Assembly: GCF_000153825.1 (NCBI RefSeq)
Contig: NZ_DS022299.1
Coordinates: 832,869 to 896,868, forward strand
From: Synechococcus sp. RS9916
Lineage (GTDB): Bacteria; Cyanobacteriota; Cyanobacteriia; PCC-6307; Cyanobiaceae
Direction: 5' to 3'
DNA length: 64,000 nt
Program-made: the position numbers and the translations under genes
Notes under the pieces: generated by a model
Told to the model about the DNA's origin: nothing
What the model saw: the letters and a program-made list of their open reading frames with translations, nothing else
Databases searched by the model: none
Shown here: positions 61,558 through 64,000 of the stretch, piece by piece
Position numbering within the stretch: position 1 is the first letter of the stretch
How the letters are laid out: the number at the start of each line of letters is the position of its first letter

Positions 61558-62767
61558 ACAGAACCCTGGACGGAGCCCTGGGGATCAGGAACTCCTAGCT
61601 CAATTACGTCAGTCGCTTGGGTTATTGCGCGTGGCCTTCGACAGCACCGATGAGGTGATGGTGATTGCAGATCACAACATGCGTATTCGTTGGGCCAACC
61701 AAAAAGCAGCTGATTGCTTTGGTGAAGGAATCACCGCTCTGCTTGTTGGTCAAACAATCGATCAATGCATTCAATGGCAACCGTGGATTGAGCACAGACG
61801 GCCATCTGATGACAACAGCCCTGCCCAAAAACCATTCCATGAACTCATTCTTGAGCAATCAGAAGGTGAGCACAAGCTACGGATCGGTCGCAAAAATCAA
61901 CAGATCGAAGAAGGAGCGTTCTTTCCAGGACGATTGACATGGCGACAGATCACCAGCATGTCAGAGGCGTTTCACTTGATCATCATCAGAGATCTAGACC
62001 CCATCGAACAAAGTCTTGATCGCCAAAGAAGCTTCATTCAATCGTTGGCCCATGAACTGCGCACCCCTCTCGCCTTACTCACCGGTAACCTGAAGCGTTT
62101 AGACCGGTTGTTAGAGACATCCAGCAGAGCACAAACAAAGCTTGAATCAGCACAGCAGGAAACCGATCGTGTTAAACGACTTGTCGATAAACTGATGTTG
62201 CTGTCGGACCTCGAGACAGGTCGCTATCCCTGGAACTGGGAGGTTCTGCCCTTACAGACAGCATTGAAAGACTGGCAACAATCGCTCTCTAAAAAAAAGC
62301 AAACACATTTACACATTCGTGTGAATTCTCAAAACGCACTGATTCGCATTGATCGTCAAGCATTTCATCTCGTCTTGGATCAACTATTTGAAAACAGCCT
62401 GCAATTCAGCGATGGGCAAGCCACTGTGTCAATCGAAGCAGAAGTCACAAAGGATGCGATCAAACTGCTGTACCAAGACTCAGGCCCCGGACTTCGAGAT
62501 ACCGATCAGGATCAAATCGCCACCATTTTTGACCGCTTTCAACGACTGGAACAACACCGCAAAGCCCACCGCGCAGAAGGAGGTGGTTTGGGTCTCGCGC
62601 TGGCCAAGGAACTGATGGAAGGAATGGCAGGCACTCTCCAGCTCGCGAGCCCCCCGCACCAGTCAGAGCGACCTTGCGAAGGGACACAATTCTCCATTGG
62701 GTTTCAAAGGCAAATCTCCCGTCATCAGGCTGAACCCGACGATCGAGGCTGCTCCCCCGTCACATAG
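61547..62767 (+). CDS. PAS-containing sensor histidine kinase
   Basis: A 406-residue soluble kinase from ATG 61547. Residues ~20-140 are a PAS-like sensor (LRVAFDSTDEVMVIADHNMR, IRWANQKAADCFGEGITAL). The DHp box is IQSLAHELRTPLALLTGNLK with the phospho-acceptor His169. The catalytic domain has LDQLFENSLQFSDG (N box), DSGPGLRDTD (G1) and GGGLGLALAKELMEGM (G2). No membrane segment is seen. Its last 43 bp overlap the end of the convergent response regulator, so the three genes form a compact signalling locus. Confidence 0.9.
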   Translation: MPAEQNPGRSPGDQELLAQLRQSLGLLRVAFDSTDEVMVIADHNMRIRWANQKAADCFGEGITALLVGQTIDQCIQWQPWIEHRRPSDDNSPAQKPFHELILEQSEGEHKLRIGRKNQQIEEGAFFPGRLTWRQITSMSEAFHLIIIRDLDPIEQSLDRQRSFIQSLAHELRTPLALLTGNLKRLDRLLETSSRAQTKLESAQQETDRVKRLVDKLMLLSDLETGRYPWNWEVLPLQTALKDWQQSLSKKKQTHLHIRVNSQNALIRIDRQAFHLVLDQLFENSLQFSDGQATVSIEAEVTKDAIKLLYQDSGPGLRDTDQDQIATIFDRFQRLEQHRKAHRAEGGGLGLALAKELMEGMAGTLQLASPPHQSERPCEGTQFSIGFQRQISRHQAEPDDRGCSPVT

Positions 62768-63180
62768 CGCGTGAGCAGGCGGGGTAAACGCTCAAACAAT
62801 TGAGGCTTCAGGACGTAATCACTCGCTCCGGCATCGAGCACGCGCTGGCGGTAACTCGAATCACCATGCGCTGTCACGACCACCACAGGAATCGAGGATC
62901 GCTGCTCTCGCAGAGCATCCAGGCATGCAAAGCCGTCCATGACCGGCATCATCAGATCCAAAAGGATCAAGGCCACAGGCCGCTGTTGAAGGAGCGCCAT
63001 CAGCTCGGCACCGTTGTCACAAAGCACAGGGTCGACACCGAGATCCTTTAGTTCTTCCTCCAGAAGAGTCCTGAGTCTTGGATCGTCGTCCACGACAGCG
63101 ACGGAGACCGTGCGGTTCAGCGTGGTGCGATCCTCCACAACACGGAACACCAGTGCACTTTCATCTTGACCCAAGGTCAA
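62725..63180 (-). CDS. Response regulator, receiver-only
   Basis: A 151-residue protein with one receiver domain and no output domain. The acidic pocket is VAVVDDDPRLRTLL (residues 31-33), the phospho-acceptor is Asp75 in LILLDLMMPVMDG, the Thr is at 103 (VVTAHGD) and the Lys is at 125 (DYVLKPQ). CheY-like single-domain regulators relay phosphate to partners. It converges with the kinase and overlaps it by 43 bp. A tRNA-Lys gene lies 20 bp upstream of the start. Confidence 0.9.
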   Translation of the reverse strand: MTLGQDESALVFRVVEDRTTLNRTVSVAVVDDDPRLRTLLEEELKDLGVDPVLCDNGAELMALLQQRPVALILLDLMMPVMDGFACLDALREQRSSIPVVVVTAHGDSSYRQRVLDAGASDYVLKPQLFERLPRLLTRYVTGEQPRSSGSA

Positions 63181-63200
63181 AGACGGCGCAGTTAAAAAAA

Positions 63201-63272
63201 TGGGTCGCCTGAGATTCGAACTCAGGACCAGCCGGTTAAAAGCCGGATGCTCTACCGCTGAGCTAGCGACCC
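63201..63272 (-). tRNA. tRNA-Lys (TTT anticodon)
   Basis: A 72-nt cloverleaf: GGGTCGC acceptor, GCTCAGCGGTAGAGC D arm, anticodon loop CTTTTAA (TTT), and CTGAGTTCGAATCTCAG T arm; discriminator A, no encoded CCA. A run of seven T residues follows on the minus strand. Confidence 0.95.
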
Positions 63273-63408
63273 TTCCAGAACCTTGGCGTTACGCCTGGGA
63301 TCAGGAGTGCTCTTGGCACCAAGGAAACGTATCACCCGGTGCCACCCTCTTCCAAGCAGTGTTCACGGCTGAGAAGCGCAACAATCCATGCCAAGGCCCT
63401 CTGCCGTC

Positions 63409-63954
63409 ATGAAGATGCACGATGACTCACCCCATTCCTGGCCAGAGCCTCAGATTTCACCCAATGCATGGGTGGCTTCCAGCGCGGTGGTGATCGGCGA
63501 TGTGCAAATGGCTGACGGCAGCAGTCTCTGGCCAACAGCCGTCGCCCGCGCGGATCTAGCCAGCATCACGATTGGCGAAGGCAGCAACGTGCAAGACGGC
63601 GCTGTCTTGCATGGCGATCCAGGGGAACCCGTCACGATTGGGCGACACGTAACCATCGGACACCGGGCCGTGGTTCATGGGGCGACCCTGAAAGAGGGTT
63701 GCCTGATCGGCATCGGTGCCATCGTCCTAAATGGGGTGACCGTGGGAGAAGGAGCCCTAGTTGCCGCAGGCGCTGTGGTCACCAAAGACGTCCCACCCCG
63801 CACCTTGGTGGCCGGCATCCCGGCCCAGGTGAAGCGGGAATTCAGCGAAGAATTGGCGCAAAAGCAGATTCAGCACGCCATTCGCTATCGCGAATTGGCA
63901 CAGGTGCATGCCACCCGAGTGCAGCCTGAAATGCTGCAAAACCAAACGAGCTGA
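63409..63954 (+). CDS. Gamma-carbonic-anhydrase family protein (left-handed beta helix)
   Basis: A 181-residue LbH protein. Hexapeptide-type repeats run through the centre: VVIGDVQMADGSSLWPTAVA, ARADLASITIGEGSNVQDGA, VLHGDPGEPVTIGRHVTIGH, and GIGAIVLNGVTVGEGALVAA. His residues for a Zn/Fe site are in VLHGD (with ...GHRAVVHG). Family includes PaaY-like and carboxysomal CcmM N-terminal domains; whether it is active carbonic anhydrase cannot be told. ATG 63409 is preferred over the upstream start at 63388. Remaining bases 63955-64000 hold nothing I can call. Confidence 0.88.
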   Translation: MKMHDDSPHSWPEPQISPNAWVASSAVVIGDVQMADGSSLWPTAVARADLASITIGEGSNVQDGAVLHGDPGEPVTIGRHVTIGHRAVVHGATLKEGCLIGIGAIVLNGVTVGEGALVAAGAVVTKDVPPRTLVAGIPAQVKREFSEELAQKQIQHAIRYRELAQVHATRVQPEMLQNQTS

Positions 63955-64000
63955 AGCAACGATTCCGCTGAAGGCTGCGTGGTCTTTAAGATCGTTGGGA

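Overview
The window looks like chromosome of a marine picocyanobacterium, most likely a Synechococcus/Cyanobium-type strain. The basis is a chlorophyll-branch ChlH, a cyAbrB regulator, a Nat-type amino-acid ABC operon, glucosylglycerol-phosphate phosphatase (StpA), an ArsS-type radical SAM protein, and families I associate with this lineage (DUF1651, DUF2811, DUF3318, DUF3386, DUF3721, CGLD27). Genes are dense, on both strands, and often overlap by 1-60 bp. Family names are recognition from sequence; no database search was run.

Layout. 1-3.3 kb holds a chimeric junction: the 3' end of a phoH-like gene (minus strand) abuts a chlH gene (plus strand) that lacks roughly its first quarter. 3.4-8.2 kb carries a DCC-family thiol protein, folP, tpiA, an S4 RNA-binding protein, and a three-gene ABC-exporter operon. 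8.2-16.5 kb has an alanine/Na+ symporter, a DUF3386 protein, carB, then a plus-strand run DUF3318-rsfS-CGLD27-asparaginase ending at initiator tRNA-Met. 16.5-23.3 kb has a GMC oxidoreductase, a DUF2811 protein, a sirohydrochlorin chelatase with a His-rich tail, an FAD oxidase and a SulP transporter. 23.4-27.7 kb is an amino-acid ABC operon (binding lipoprotein, two permeases, ATPase) interrupted by a DUF308-like membrane protein, followed by a convergent cyAbrB gene. 28.2-50.9 kb is mixed housekeeping: AEC transporter, AlkB, a kinase fusion, metA-metY (methionine synthesis by direct sulfhydrylation), a lytic transglycosylase, a sugar-kinase-like protein, a YhaO/YhaN-type nuclease-ATPase pair, a G3P-dehydrogenase-like protein, a GST, stpA, arsS, a DUF3721 protein and a Fur-family regulator with a palindromic operator.

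50.9-61.1 kb is accessory DNA: sparse, short genes, more A+T, many secreted or orphan products. Its right part is bounded by an intact tRNA-Pro gene (61.02-61.10 kb) and a degraded direct repeat of the same tRNA 3' half plus terminator (53.06-53.16 kb), so it looks like a tRNA-targeted island of about 8 kb, although no integrase remains. Inside are a Zn-ribbon protein, an RTX-like Ca-binding-repeat protein, a cupin lipoprotein, an ABM monooxygenase-like protein, an inverse-autotransporter-like barrel with a Cys-rich tail, two DUF1651 copies (one frameshifted) and two small precursor-like peptides. Each peptide gene is preceded by a closely similar ~215-bp non-coding leader that begins at a terminator hairpin; one peptide has a classical double-glycine leader. 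These cassettes are the best candidate here for an undescribed secreted-peptide system. A probable structured ncRNA with a strong intrinsic terminator sits just outside (51.1-51.34 kb).

61.1-64 kb returns to core-like genes: a PAS protein overlapping a histidine kinase, a convergent response regulator, tRNA-Lys and a gamma-carbonic-anhydrase-like protein.
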